From: Castellaniella sp049671645
GTDB taxonomy: Bacteria; Pseudomonadota; Gammaproteobacteria; Burkholderiales; Burkholderiaceae_B
Direction: 5' to 3'
NCBI RefSeq assembly: GCF_049671645.1
Contig: NZ_JBATVG010000026.1
Location: 1-64,000 of the forward strand
DNA: 64,000 nt
Positions 43,438 through 51,980 of this stretch are shown here, piece after piece. The notes under the pieces are model-generated. The model was not told the DNA's origin and did not search any database. It was given only the letters and a program-made list of their open reading frames with translations. The position numbers and the translations under genes are program-made. Within the stretch, counting starts at the first letter, position 1. Each line of letters starts with the position of its first letter.

Positions 43438-44688
43438 ATGACGGTGGAAGAGGTCATTGCCGATATCGGGCGTGCGGCAAGGCATGCATCGGCGGTTCTC
43501 GCCGCGACATCGTCAGAGCGGAAGGCATCCGCTCTACGAGACACAGCCGCCGCCATTCGCGAGCGCAGCCAAGCCATCCTCGATGCGAACGCGGAAGACC
43601 TCGCGCGTGTCGACAACGCAGGCATCTCGGCGGTCATGCGGGACCGTCTCGCCCTGAATGAGGAGAGAATCTCCGGCATGGCCGCCGGTCTTGAGCAAGT
43701 CGCAGCGCTGCCAGACCCAGTCGGCTCCGTGTTCGATCGCCACGAGCGGCCCAACGGGCTCATGCTTCAGCGCATAAGCGTCCCGCTTGGGGTCATCGGA
43801 ATCATCTATGAAAGCCGTCCGAACGTCACCATAGACGCCGGCGGCCTTGCGGTCATGTCGGGCAATGCCGTGATCCTTCGCGGCGGCTCGGAAGCCCTTG
43901 CAACCAATCGGGTTCTTAGGGAGACGTTCTCCGACGCCCTTGCCCGGAATGGCTTGCCGCGCGAGGCGGTTCAGCTCGTACCGACAAGTGATCGCGCCGC
44001 TGTAGGCGCCATGTTGCGGGCAAGGGACTGGATAGACGTGATCATTCCTCGGGGCGGGCGCGGCTTGGTAGAGCGCGTCCAGGACGAGGCGCGCATCCCT
44101 GTCCTCGCCCATCGGGACGGCATCAACCATTGCTACGTCCACCATGCAGCCGATCCGGCGAAGGCGGCAGCCATCGTCGTCAACTCGAAAATGCGCCGCA
44201 CCTTCGTTTGCGGTTCCACCGAGACAGTGCTGTTCGATCGCGACTATCCCCACATCGCACAGGTCGTCGCCTCCCTACTGGACGCGGGGTGCGAAATCCG
44301 GGGCGATGCAGCCACGCAGTCCATTGACCCACGCGTTATCCCCGCCGCCCCCCAGGATTGGGACACCGAGCACCTCAATGCGATCTGCACGATGGGCGTT
44401 GTCGACGGCGTGGATGACGCTGTGCGCCACATCGGGCTTCACGGCTCGGGCCATACCGAGGCAATCATTACGGAGGATCATGACGCGGCCAAGGCGTTCT
44501 TGAGCCGGGTCGATTCTGCGATCGTCATCTGGAACGCTTCGACGCAATTTGCCGATGGCGGCGAGTTCGGGCTTGGCGCGGAGATCGGCATCTCGACCGG
44601 CCGCCTGCATGCGCGCGGCCCGGTCGGACTTGAAGGGCTCACCACCTACAAGTGGCAGGTCATCGGTTCCGGGCAGATTCGCCCCTGA
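43438..44688 (+). CDS. proA: Gamma-glutamyl phosphate reductase
   Basis: This 416-residue aldehyde-dehydrogenase-fold enzyme reduces glutamyl-5-phosphate in proline synthesis. The NAD(P)-binding and phosphate region reads VPLGVIGIIYESRPNVTIDA, and the catalytic cysteine is in RRTFVCGSTETVLF. ATG 43438 has AGAGGAAA 7 bp upstream; the open frame begins earlier, but those residues are not family-like. There is no proB nearby. Its base and codon use are less GC-rich than the rest of the window, suggesting transfer or a second copy. It is divergent from the HxlR gene. Confidence 0.93.
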   Translation: MTVEEVIADIGRAARHASAVLAATSSERKASALRDTAAAIRERSQAILDANAEDLARVDNAGISAVMRDRLALNEERISGMAAGLEQVAALPDPVGSVFDRHERPNGLMLQRISVPLGVIGIIYESRPNVTIDAGGLAVMSGNAVILRGGSEALATNRVLRETFSDALARNGLPREAVQLVPTSDRAAVGAMLRARDWIDVIIPRGGRGLVERVQDEARIPVLAHRDGINHCYVHHAADPAKAAAIVVNSKMRRTFVCGSTETVLFDRDYPHIAQVVASLLDAGCEIRGDAATQSIDPRVIPAAPQDWDTEHLNAICTMGVVDGVDDAVRHIGLHGSGHTEAIITEDHDAAKAFLSRVDSAIVIWNASTQFADGGEFGLGAEIGISTGRLHARGPVGLEGLTTYKWQVIGSGQIRP

Positions 44689-44909
44689 CCGCCCGGGCAC
44701 GCGATGATTGATCAAAGCCACTTCACAGTCGGCGGCCTGCCGCCGCAATTTTCAGCTCAGCGCCGAAGACACGGTGCGATGACAAGCCGCGAATCGGACA
44801 GACGACATCCGACCGCACGAGCCGTGCCCATGCGACACGCCAGACACGGAATTCAGGCAGCAAATCGCCGTGCGTGAACACATCGGCATCCCTTCGGAGG
44901 AAATAGCGA

Positions 44910-47270
44910 CTACAAGATATCCAGCTTCGCCACGCCCAGCGCCAGCGTCTTGGCGCCCACATCATGGAATTCGATCCGGGCCTGGGCCTCGGCGCCGGTG
45001 CCGCTGAGCGCCACGATGGTGCCTTCGCCGAAACGGCTGTGGCGCACGGCGGCGCCGATGCGGAAACACTGGTCGCCGACGGTGACATCGGCCGTTCGGG
45101 TGCGCGCGGCGCGCGGCGCGAAGCTGCTGTCGCTCTCGCCCTGCCAGCTCCCCGTGCCACGGCGAAAGGCCCCGCGCCAGGCAGGCTGCTGTTCGGGGGC
45201 CGCCGCGCGCTGACGCGGCGTGATCCACTTCAGGTCCTGTTCCGGGATTTCATCCAGGAAGCGCGAGCGCAGCGCGTAGCGCGTCTGGCCGTGCAGCATG
45301 CGGCTTTGCGCCAGGGTCAGCGTCAGGCGGTCGCGGGCCCGGGTGATGGCCACGTACATCAGACGGCGCTCTTCCTCCAGGCCGCCGGCGTCCAGCAGAC
45401 TGTTCTCGTGCGGAAACAGGCCTTCTTCCAGGCCCGTGATGAAGACGACATCGAATTCCAGGCCCTTGGCCGCATGCACCGTCATCAACTGCACGGCATC
45501 CTCGCCCGCCTGGGCCTGGTTGTCGCCCGCTTCCAGTGAAGCGTGGCTGAGAAAGGCGCCCAACGGCGACATGACGGCGGGTGGCGCGATGGCCGCATCG
45601 AAATCGGAATCGCCCTGCGGAAACGCATCAGCAACGGGCGCCGCGCCCGACACGGCATTCGCTGCCATCAAGCCCGCGCTATCCGGTACAGCGCCGCCGG
45701 CGGAGAATTCCGGGATCCGGCCGGCGATCAGCCCTTGGAGGCCGGCTTCCGCCACGAAGGCGGCGGCGGCATTGACCAATTCCTGCAGATTGTCCAGCCG
45801 GTCCTGGCCCTCGCGGTCGGCCCGGTAATGGGCCTCCAGGCCGCTGTGGTGCACCACATGGCCGATCAATTCCGGCAGGTCCAGGGACTGGGCGGCCTCG
45901 CCCATCTCGCGGATCAAGGTCGCGAAGCGGGCCAGGCCGGCGCCGCTTTTGCCCGGCACATAGGCCACGGCGCCCGCCAGGCTGGTGCCATACTGCGCCG
46001 CGGCATCGGCTTGCTGTTCCAATGTGCGCGCGCCGATGCCGCGCGTGGGGAAATTGACCACCCGCATCCAGGACGTATCGTCATGCGGATTGTCGATCAG
46101 GCGCAGGTATGCCAGGACGTGCTTGACTTCCTGGCGCTCGAAAAACCGCTGGCCGCCATATACGCGATAGGGCACGCGGGACGAAAACAGCGCGTGCTCG
46201 ATGGGCCGCGACTGCGCATTGCTGCGGTACAGAATGGCGATCTGGTGCGCCGGCCGGCCTTCGCGCAACAGGGCGCGGATCTCGTCGACCAGCCACTGGG
46301 CCTCCATCTGATCGGACGCCTGCTCCACCACGCGCAGGGGCTCGCCCTCGCCCGCCTCGGTCCACAGGTTCTTGCCCAGACGATGGGCGTTGTGCGCGAT
46401 CAGGGCGTTGGCGGCATCCAGGATGTGGCCGTGGGAGCGGTAATTCTGTTCCAGGCGAATGACGTTGCCGTGCGCGTGGCGCTGCTCGAAATCCGCCATA
46501 TTGCCGACGTTCGCCCCCCGGAAGGCATAGATGGACTGGTCATCGTCGCCCACCGCGAACACCGGCGTGTGGCTGCCTGCCAGCAGCATCAGCCAGCGGT
46601 ACTGCAGCACGTTCGTATCCTGGAACTCGTCGACCAGGATGTGCTGGAAGCGCCGCTGATAATGTTCGCGGATCGGGGCCTCGCGCTGCAGCAGCTCATA
46701 CGCCCGCAGCAGCAGTTCGCCGAAGTCCACCACGCCCTCGCGCTCGCACTGGTCCTGGTAGCGCTGGTACAGATCGGCCAGCCGCCGCGCATGACTGTCG
46801 CGCACGTCCAGGTCCTTGGGACGCAGGCCGTCTTCCTTGGCGCCGTTGATCATGCGCTGCACGTCGCGCGGCGGGAAGCGTTCATCATCCACGCCGTTGG
46901 CCTTGAGCATGCGCTTGATGGCCGACAACTGATCCGCGCTGTCCAGGATCTGGAACGTCTGCGGCAGGCCTGCCTCGCGGAAGTGCGCCCGCAACAGACG
47001 ATTGCACAGGCCGTGAAAGGTGCCGACCCACATGCCGCGCGTATTGATGGGCAGCAGGGCCGACAGCCGCGACAGCATTTCGCGGGCGGCTTTGTTGGTG
47101 AAGGTGACGGCCAGCAGGCCGAAGGGGCCGACCTGGCCCGTCTGGATCAGCCACGCCATGCGCGTGGTCAGCACCCGGGTCTTGCCGCTGCCCGCCCCGG
47201 CCAGGACAAGGGCATGCTGCGCCGGCAGGGTGACGGCGGCGCGTTGTTGTTCGTTCAGACTTTCAATCAT
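44910..47270 (-). CDS. uvrD: DNA helicase II (UvrD)
   Basis: This 786-residue SF1A 3'-5' helicase acts in excision and mismatch repair. It has Walker A LAGAGSGKTRVL (about 26-37), motif Ia VTFTNKAAREM, motif II DEFQDTN, motif III VGDDDQSIYAFRGA, and C-terminal motifs TVHAAKGLEFD and VAITRARDRL. A low-complexity Ala/Pro-rich insert of about 45 residues precedes FLSHASLEAG compared with E. coli UvrD (720). ATG 47270 overlaps the desaturase stop (ATGA). The C-terminal tail is Tudor-like. Confidence 0.95.
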   Translation of the reverse strand: MIESLNEQQRAAVTLPAQHALVLAGAGSGKTRVLTTRMAWLIQTGQVGPFGLLAVTFTNKAAREMLSRLSALLPINTRGMWVGTFHGLCNRLLRAHFREAGLPQTFQILDSADQLSAIKRMLKANGVDDERFPPRDVQRMINGAKEDGLRPKDLDVRDSHARRLADLYQRYQDQCEREGVVDFGELLLRAYELLQREAPIREHYQRRFQHILVDEFQDTNVLQYRWLMLLAGSHTPVFAVGDDDQSIYAFRGANVGNMADFEQRHAHGNVIRLEQNYRSHGHILDAANALIAHNAHRLGKNLWTEAGEGEPLRVVEQASDQMEAQWLVDEIRALLREGRPAHQIAILYRSNAQSRPIEHALFSSRVPYRVYGGQRFFERQEVKHVLAYLRLIDNPHDDTSWMRVVNFPTRGIGARTLEQQADAAAQYGTSLAGAVAYVPGKSGAGLARFATLIREMGEAAQSLDLPELIGHVVHHSGLEAHYRADREGQDRLDNLQELVNAAAAFVAEAGLQGLIAGRIPEFSAGGAVPDSAGLMAANAVSGAAPVADAFPQGDSDFDAAIAPPAVMSPLGAFLSHASLEAGDNQAQAGEDAVQLMTVHAAKGLEFDVVFITGLEEGLFPHENSLLDAGGLEEERRLMYVAITRARDRLTLTLAQSRMLHGQTRYALRSRFLDEIPEQDLKWITPRQRAAAPEQQPAWRGAFRRGTGSWQGESDSSFAPRAARTRTADVTVGDQCFRIGAAVRHSRFGEGTIVALSGTGAEAQARIEFHDVGAKTLALGVAKLDIL

Positions 47271-48475
47271 GCAGCATAAGAGCGTAGTCGATACGCGAAT
47301 TGTTCCAGGCCGTCGATGCCGCTGGCCTGCGCCCGCTGGCACCAGGCCCGCAAATCGGCCAGCAGCTGGTCGCTGCTGGCGCTGGAGGATTCCCACAGGG
47401 CCGTCAATTCGCGGCGCATCTGCAGCAGAGTGGACAGGGCCGGCGCCACGGACAGGACGTGCGCCACCTGCGCCTGTTCGACGGGCGCGAGCGCTTGCGG
47501 ATCGCGCACCAGCCATTTTTTGCACTGCCGCAGCAAGCGGCGTTCGGCCAGGCAGCGGCGCAGCTTCAAGGCCTTGAGCTCGTGCGCCACGGTGGCCTTG
47601 ACCATGCGGGAATACCGCGCCAGGACATCATAGCGATGGGCAATGATGCCCTGCAGCTGGTCCTGGCTGAGGGATTCGATGGCCACCGGCCCCTCGGACT
47701 GCCATTGCAAGCGCGGCGCCACCCGGCGCACTTGGGCCAGCCCCAAGGCCTGCAGCGCCCGGATATATCCCCAGCCCAGATCGATCTCGTACCATCTCGA
47801 CGAAAATTTCGCCGAAGTGCCATAGGCATGGTGGTTGTTGTGCAGTTCCTCGCCCCCGATCAGAATGCCCCAGGGCGACACGTTGGTGCTGTCATCCGGG
47901 CAGGCGAAATTGCGGTAGCCCCAGGCATGCCCCAGGCCGTTGACCACACCTGCGGCCCAGAACGGAATCCAGGCCATCTGCACGGCCCAGATGGTCAGGC
48001 CGATCACGCCGAACAGCGCCAGGTCTATCGCCAGCATCAGGCCGATGCCCAGCAGATTATGGCGGCCATACAGATGATGTTCCAACCAGTCGTCGGGCGT
48101 GCCGTGGCTGTAGCGCTGCAGGGTTTCCGGATTCCGCGCCTCGTCGCGGTACAGTTCCGCGCCCCGGAAGAACACCTGCGCCAGGCCGAAGACGGCCGGC
48201 GAGTGGGGATCGCCGTCGCGTTCGCATTTGGCGTGGTGCTTGCGGTGGATGGCGACCCATTCACGCGTGATCATGCCCGTCGTCAGCCACAGCCAGAACC
48301 GGAAGAAATGGGCCACGGCGGGATGCAGGTCCACCCCCCGGTGCGCCTGGCTGCGGTGCAGGTACAGCGTCACGGCCACGATGGTGATGTGGGTCAGGAT
48401 GAGGGTGACGGCCAGCAAGGCCCAGGGGCCCAGCTGCAGGACGCCGCCCTGCAGGAAGGATAGCCAGGTATTCAT
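47267..48475 (-). CDS. Membrane fatty acid desaturase (acyl-CoA delta-9 type)
   Basis: This 402-residue di-iron membrane enzyme introduces a double bond into acyl chains. The three histidine boxes are HRSQAHR (about 40-46), HRKHHAKCE (about 77) and ELHNNHHAYG (about 205), with hydrophobic segments between. The C-terminal 130 residues are a charged helical extension. It is upstream of uvrD and overlaps it by 4 bp, an unusual partner for a repair helicase; co-transcription is likely but no functional link is evident. Confidence 0.92.
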   Translation of the reverse strand: MNTWLSFLQGGVLQLGPWALLAVTLILTHITIVAVTLYLHRSQAHRGVDLHPAVAHFFRFWLWLTTGMITREWVAIHRKHHAKCERDGDPHSPAVFGLAQVFFRGAELYRDEARNPETLQRYSHGTPDDWLEHHLYGRHNLLGIGLMLAIDLALFGVIGLTIWAVQMAWIPFWAAGVVNGLGHAWGYRNFACPDDSTNVSPWGILIGGEELHNNHHAYGTSAKFSSRWYEIDLGWGYIRALQALGLAQVRRVAPRLQWQSEGPVAIESLSQDQLQGIIAHRYDVLARYSRMVKATVAHELKALKLRRCLAERRLLRQCKKWLVRDPQALAPVEQAQVAHVLSVAPALSTLLQMRRELTALWESSSASSDQLLADLRAWCQRAQASGIDGLEQFAYRLRSYAA

Positions 48476-48551
48476 GGTGTTCAGGTGGGTACCCGCAGAA
48501 TGGGGGAAGACTTTCAGTGTAGACCACCGGGGTCCGCGCGTGAAGGACAGG

Positions 48552-48581
48552 CGCCGCCCCCGGTCCGTCCGGGGCGCGGCG
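48552..48581 (-). terminator. GC hairpin after rsmB
   Basis: CGCCGCCCCC and GGGGCGCGGCG pair imperfectly around GGTCCGT, just past the minus-strand rsmB stop. There is no T-run, so this is a weak terminator candidate. Confidence 0.35.
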
Positions 48582-48587
48582 GTCCGT

Positions 48588-50114
48588 TCAGACGGGATCC
48601 GCCTGCGCTTCGGCGGGCTCGTCGGCCTGGGGCGCCTCGGGCAGGCGGCGCTGCATCACGGCGGCGAAGAAACCGTCCGTCCCATGCACGTCCGGACGCA
48701 AATGCAGCAAGGGGCCATCGAATGTCAGCGTGATACCCCGGTCGGCCAGCACAGCACCCGCGTCCAGCAGCGTGAATTCCGGGTGTTCCGCCAGGAAAGC
48801 CTCAACCTGCTGTTCGTTTTCTTCCGGCAACAAACTGCAACTGGCATAGACCAGCCGCCCGCCCGGGCGCACGCAGGCCGCGGCGTCCCGCAGGATGGCC
48901 GCCTGGGTCGCGCGCAGCTGTTCCAGGGATTCGGGATGCTGGCGCCATTTAAGGTCCGGGTTGCGGCGCAAGGTGCCCAGGCCGCTGCAGGGCGCATCCA
49001 CCAGCACGCGATGCGCCTTGCCGCGCAGACGCTTGACGCGCTGATCATGCCGTTCGGCAATGGCCACCGGCACGATGTTGGACAGACCGCTGCGGGCAAA
49101 GCGCGGTTTGGCCCGCGCCAGTCGGGCCGCCGACACGTCGAAGGCATACAGGCGTCCGGTGGAGCGCATCAGCGCCCCGAGCAGCAGCGTCTTGCCCCCT
49201 GCCCCGGCGCAGAAATCGATGACCATCTCCCCCCGCTTGGGGGCGACCAGCGCGGCCAGCAATTGGCTGCCCTCGTCCTGGACCTCGATGTCGCCACGCT
49301 CGAAAGAGCCCCAGCGATTCACCGGCGGGCGTCCCTGGATGCGAATGCCCCACGGTGAATACGGGGTGGCCTGCGCCGCCCAGCGGGCCTCCGGCCCCTG
49401 CGCCCATGCAGCCAGCACGGCGGCCCGATCCGTCTTGAACGGATTGACGCGCAGATCCAGCGGCGCCGTCTGATTCAAGGCCTGCAATAGGGATTCGGCA
49501 TCCGGAAGGCGGGTCAGGTGGGCTTCCAGCCAGTCCGGCACGCTATAGCGCACCCCGAGAGGCAGGCTGGCCACCGGAAAGGCCTGCACATAGTCCAGCC
49601 AGGTGCGTTCATGTTCATCCAGTCCCGTATCCAGGGTGCTGCGCGGCCAGACCGAGGCCAGGCCCAGCACCGCCAGGCGGCGGGTCGCGGACCCCTGACC
49701 GCTTTCGGCGAACTGCCGGTAGCGGCGCAGGTGGCGCAGCACATCGAACACGGCCTCGGCGATTTCCCCCCGGTCACGCGGCCCGGCATTGCCATGGGCG
49801 CGGAACCAGTGCGACAGCACGGCGTCGGCCGGGTACTGCCACTGCAGGACTTCGCCCAGCACCTGGCGGACCTGTTCGATCCGGGCGGCCGCCATGACAT
49901 AGGGTCGCGCCGGCGCCTGGTCCTCGCCTTGCCGACTGGAAGACGAGCGCGCCGGGCGATCGACCGAAGACGCGCGTACCGGACGATCGCCGGAGGGACG
50001 CTTGGAAGCGCGTTCCCGCCCCGCCGCATCCTGCGCCCGCCGATCGTCGGCGCGCCGCGGGCGGCCATCCGCAGGACGTTTGCGGGATCGATCCCGCGAT
50101 TCATTCGTGCTCAT
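48588..50114 (-). CDS. rsmB: 16S rRNA m5C967 methyltransferase-like protein (RsmB/NOP2 family)
   Basis: This protein of about 508 residues methylates a cytosine of rRNA using SAM. A NusB-like RNA-binding domain (about 75-215) precedes the Rossmann core with SAM motif VIDFCAGAGGKTLLLGALM, motif IV LVDAPCSGLGTLRRNPDLKW and motif VI YASCSLLPEENEQQV; these hold the two catalytic cysteines. The first ~75 residues are an Arg/Asp/Ser-rich, probably disordered extension not found in E. coli RsmB (429). ATG 50114 has AGGATGG upstream; ATG 50120 is the alternative. purN ends 10 bp before it. Confidence 0.88.
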   Translation of the reverse strand: MSTNESRDRSRKRPADGRPRRADDRRAQDAAGRERASKRPSGDRPVRASSVDRPARSSSSRQGEDQAPARPYVMAAARIEQVRQVLGEVLQWQYPADAVLSHWFRAHGNAGPRDRGEIAEAVFDVLRHLRRYRQFAESGQGSATRRLAVLGLASVWPRSTLDTGLDEHERTWLDYVQAFPVASLPLGVRYSVPDWLEAHLTRLPDAESLLQALNQTAPLDLRVNPFKTDRAAVLAAWAQGPEARWAAQATPYSPWGIRIQGRPPVNRWGSFERGDIEVQDEGSQLLAALVAPKRGEMVIDFCAGAGGKTLLLGALMRSTGRLYAFDVSAARLARAKPRFARSGLSNIVPVAIAERHDQRVKRLRGKAHRVLVDAPCSGLGTLRRNPDLKWRQHPESLEQLRATQAAILRDAAACVRPGGRLVYASCSLLPEENEQQVEAFLAEHPEFTLLDAGAVLADRGITLTFDGPLLHLRPDVHGTDGFFAAVMQRRLPEAPQADEPAEAQADPV

Positions 50115-50124
50115 AACCATCCTG

Positions 50125-50793
50125 TCATTCAAAAAGTGTGTCGCCCACCCAGGCCCGGTGCTCGACACCGGCCACCTGAACCCGCCCGTCTTCCTGCAAC
50201 GCCACCCGGCCTTCGGCCAGCCAGCGCAGCACCTGGGCATAGACCCGGTGTTCCACCGGCAGCAGCCGCTGCGCCAAGCCGTCCGGCGTATCGGATGCCA
50301 GCACCGGGATGACCCCCTGGGCAATGATAGGGCCATGATCCAGCACCGGCGTGACAAAATGCACGGTGCAGCCGTGCCACTGCACCCCCTGGGCCAGTGC
50401 CTGCTGGTGTGTATGCAGGCCCGGAAATGCCGGCAAAAGAGAAGGGTGGATATTGATGATGCGGCCATTGAAATGCCGCACGAAATCGGCGCCCAGAACC
50501 CGCATGAACCCCGCCAGCAGGATGACGTCCGGCGCGAGCGCATCCAGCCGCGCCAGCAATGCCGCATCAAAGGCGTCGCGGCTGTCGAAATCCCGGTGCG
50601 ACAGAGACTCGGCCGGCAGCCCCCGGGCGCGCGCCCAATCCAGCCCCGCCGCATCGGCCCGGTTGGACAACACGGCGCAGACCTGCACCGGCAGGCGATC
50701 GGCAGCCACGACATCCACCAGCGCCTGCATGTTCGAGCCCCGGCCCGAAATCAGGATAGCCACCCGCAACGGCCGTTCGGGGGTATGCTCCAT
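50125..50793 (-). CDS. purN: Phosphoribosylglycinamide formyltransferase
   Basis: This 222-residue enzyme carries out the third step of purine synthesis, formylating GAR with 10-formyl-THF. Marks are ILISGRGSNMQAL at the N-terminus, the catalytic IINIHPSLLPAFPG with Asn and His, and VLDHGPIIAQG with Asp. ATG 50793 is chosen because GGAGAG lies 7 bp upstream; ATG 50811 has no ribosome site. It heads the purN-rsmB pair. Its promoter region is largely occupied by a palindromic repeat. Confidence 0.95.
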   Translation of the reverse strand: MEHTPERPLRVAILISGRGSNMQALVDVVAADRLPVQVCAVLSNRADAAGLDWARARGLPAESLSHRDFDSRDAFDAALLARLDALAPDVILLAGFMRVLGADFVRHFNGRIINIHPSLLPAFPGLHTHQQALAQGVQWHGCTVHFVTPVLDHGPIIAQGVIPVLASDTPDGLAQRLLPVEHRVYAQVLRWLAEGRVALQEDGRVQVAGVEHRAWVGDTLFE

Positions 50794-50825
50794 GCGCGTG
50801 CTCTCCGACATAAAATCAAGGGATG

Positions 50826-50988
50826 GGGATCCTCTGAACAAGTCACCGCGCCGCATGCATCTGCGGATAGCAACCGTCTGCGGCGTTGCAAATCCTCGCG
50901 ATAGCTACGGCTATCGCTGCGGTTTGCGCCTTGCATCCGGCTGCTATCCGCAGCGCCTGCTTTCCGCTCGACTTGTTCAGAGGATCCC
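50826..50988. mobile_element. MITE-like 163-bp palindromic element
   Basis: Perfect 19-bp terminal inverted repeats, GGGATCCTCTGAACAAGTC at 50826-50844 and its complement at 50970-50988, bound an element that is itself a near-palindrome: internal arms CTGCGGATAGCA...GCGATAGC and GCTATCGC...TGCTATCCGCAG meet at a TACG loop. It has no coding capacity. It lies between divergent purN (32 bp away) and ribF (26 bp away). No clear target-site duplication is visible. The terminal repeats resemble those of DDE transposons, but the family is not established. Confidence 0.7.
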
Positions 50989-51014
50989 AAACCCGAAATT
51001 GTAAACTCTCCGAC

Positions 51015-51980
51015 GTGAAACCCGCTCCCCGCCTCTACCGCGCGCTCCCCCGGCGCGACACCACCGCTGCCAGCGCCCTGACCATCGGCAATTTCGACGG
51101 CGTGCACCGGGGGCACCAGGCCATCCTGGCGCAGGTGCGCGACCAGGCGCAGGCGCAGGGCCTGGAGCCCACGGTCATGACCTTCGCTCCCCACCCCAGG
51201 GCCTTCTTCGCCCGGCGGGGCGGTCGGCCGGAGCTCATCCCCACCCAGATCAGCAGCCTGCGCGACAAGGTCGCCCTGCTGGCCGACCAGGGCATGCGCC
51301 AGATCGTCATTCAGCGCTTCGACCAGAATCTGGCCGACATGAGCGCGGAAGACTTCATCCGCCAGTTGCTGGTGCGGGGCCTGAACACCCGCTGGCTGCT
51401 GGTGGGCGAAGACTTCCGCTACGGCCACAAACGCAGCGGCGACATCGACCTGCTGCGCCGCCTGGGCCGGGAGCACGGTTTCACAGTGGACACCATCGCC
51501 GACGTCAATGACGGCCACGGGCAGCGTATTTCCAGCTCGGCCCTGCGCACCGCCCTGGCCGTGGGCAACCTGGAGCACAGCTGCCAGTTGCTGGGCGGCC
51601 CTTTCAGGATCACCGGCCACGTCATCCATGGCCAGAAGCTGGGTCGCGACCTGGGTTTTCCAACCCTGAACCTGCGCGTCCCCGCTCCCTGCGCGGCCCG
51701 CTCCGGCATCTACATCGTGCGGGTGCACGGCCTGCGGGACGCCCCGCTGCCGGGCGTTGCCAGCCTGGGGGTGCGGCCCACCGTGACGCGCGACGGCCCC
51801 CTGCTGCTGGAGACCCACATCCTCGATCAACAGGTAAACGCCTACGGTAAACTGGTGTGCGTCGAATTTCTCGAATTTCTGCGCGACGAGGAATCGTTTC
51901 CTGACTTAACCACCCTGATCGCCGCCATCCGCCAGGACGTGCAAGGCGCTCGCGACTATTTCGCCTCCCATGGACTATAG
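51015..51980 (+). CDS. ribF: Bifunctional riboflavin kinase/FAD synthetase
   Basis: This 321-residue enzyme turns riboflavin into FMN and FAD. The N-terminal nucleotidyltransferase domain has LTIGNFDGVHRGHQAIL (about 22-38) and the ISSSALR motif near 175. The C-terminal kinase domain has GHVIHGQKLGRDLGFPTLNL and ends with the LEFLRDEESFPDL region. The likely start is GTG 51015 (MKPAPRLYRALP); the open frame upstream lies inside the palindromic repeat. Its end overlaps ileS by 11 bp. This ribF-ileS-lspA order is common in proteobacteria. Confidence 0.94.
   Translation: MKPAPRLYRALPRRDTTAASALTIGNFDGVHRGHQAILAQVRDQAQAQGLEPTVMTFAPHPRAFFARRGGRPELIPTQISSLRDKVALLADQGMRQIVIQRFDQNLADMSAEDFIRQLLVRGLNTRWLLVGEDFRYGHKRSGDIDLLRRLGREHGFTVDTIADVNDGHGQRISSSALRTALAVGNLEHSCQLLGGPFRITGHVIHGQKLGRDLGFPTLNLRVPAPCAARSGIYIVRVHGLRDAPLPGVASLGVRPTVTRDGPLLLETHILDQQVNAYGKLVCVEFLEFLRDEESFPDLTTLIAAIRQDVQGARDYFASHGL

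Noticed and set aside
44689..44909. A possible decayed gene between proA and uvrD
   Set aside because: No frame over 60 codons with recognisable similarity; nothing supports a call.
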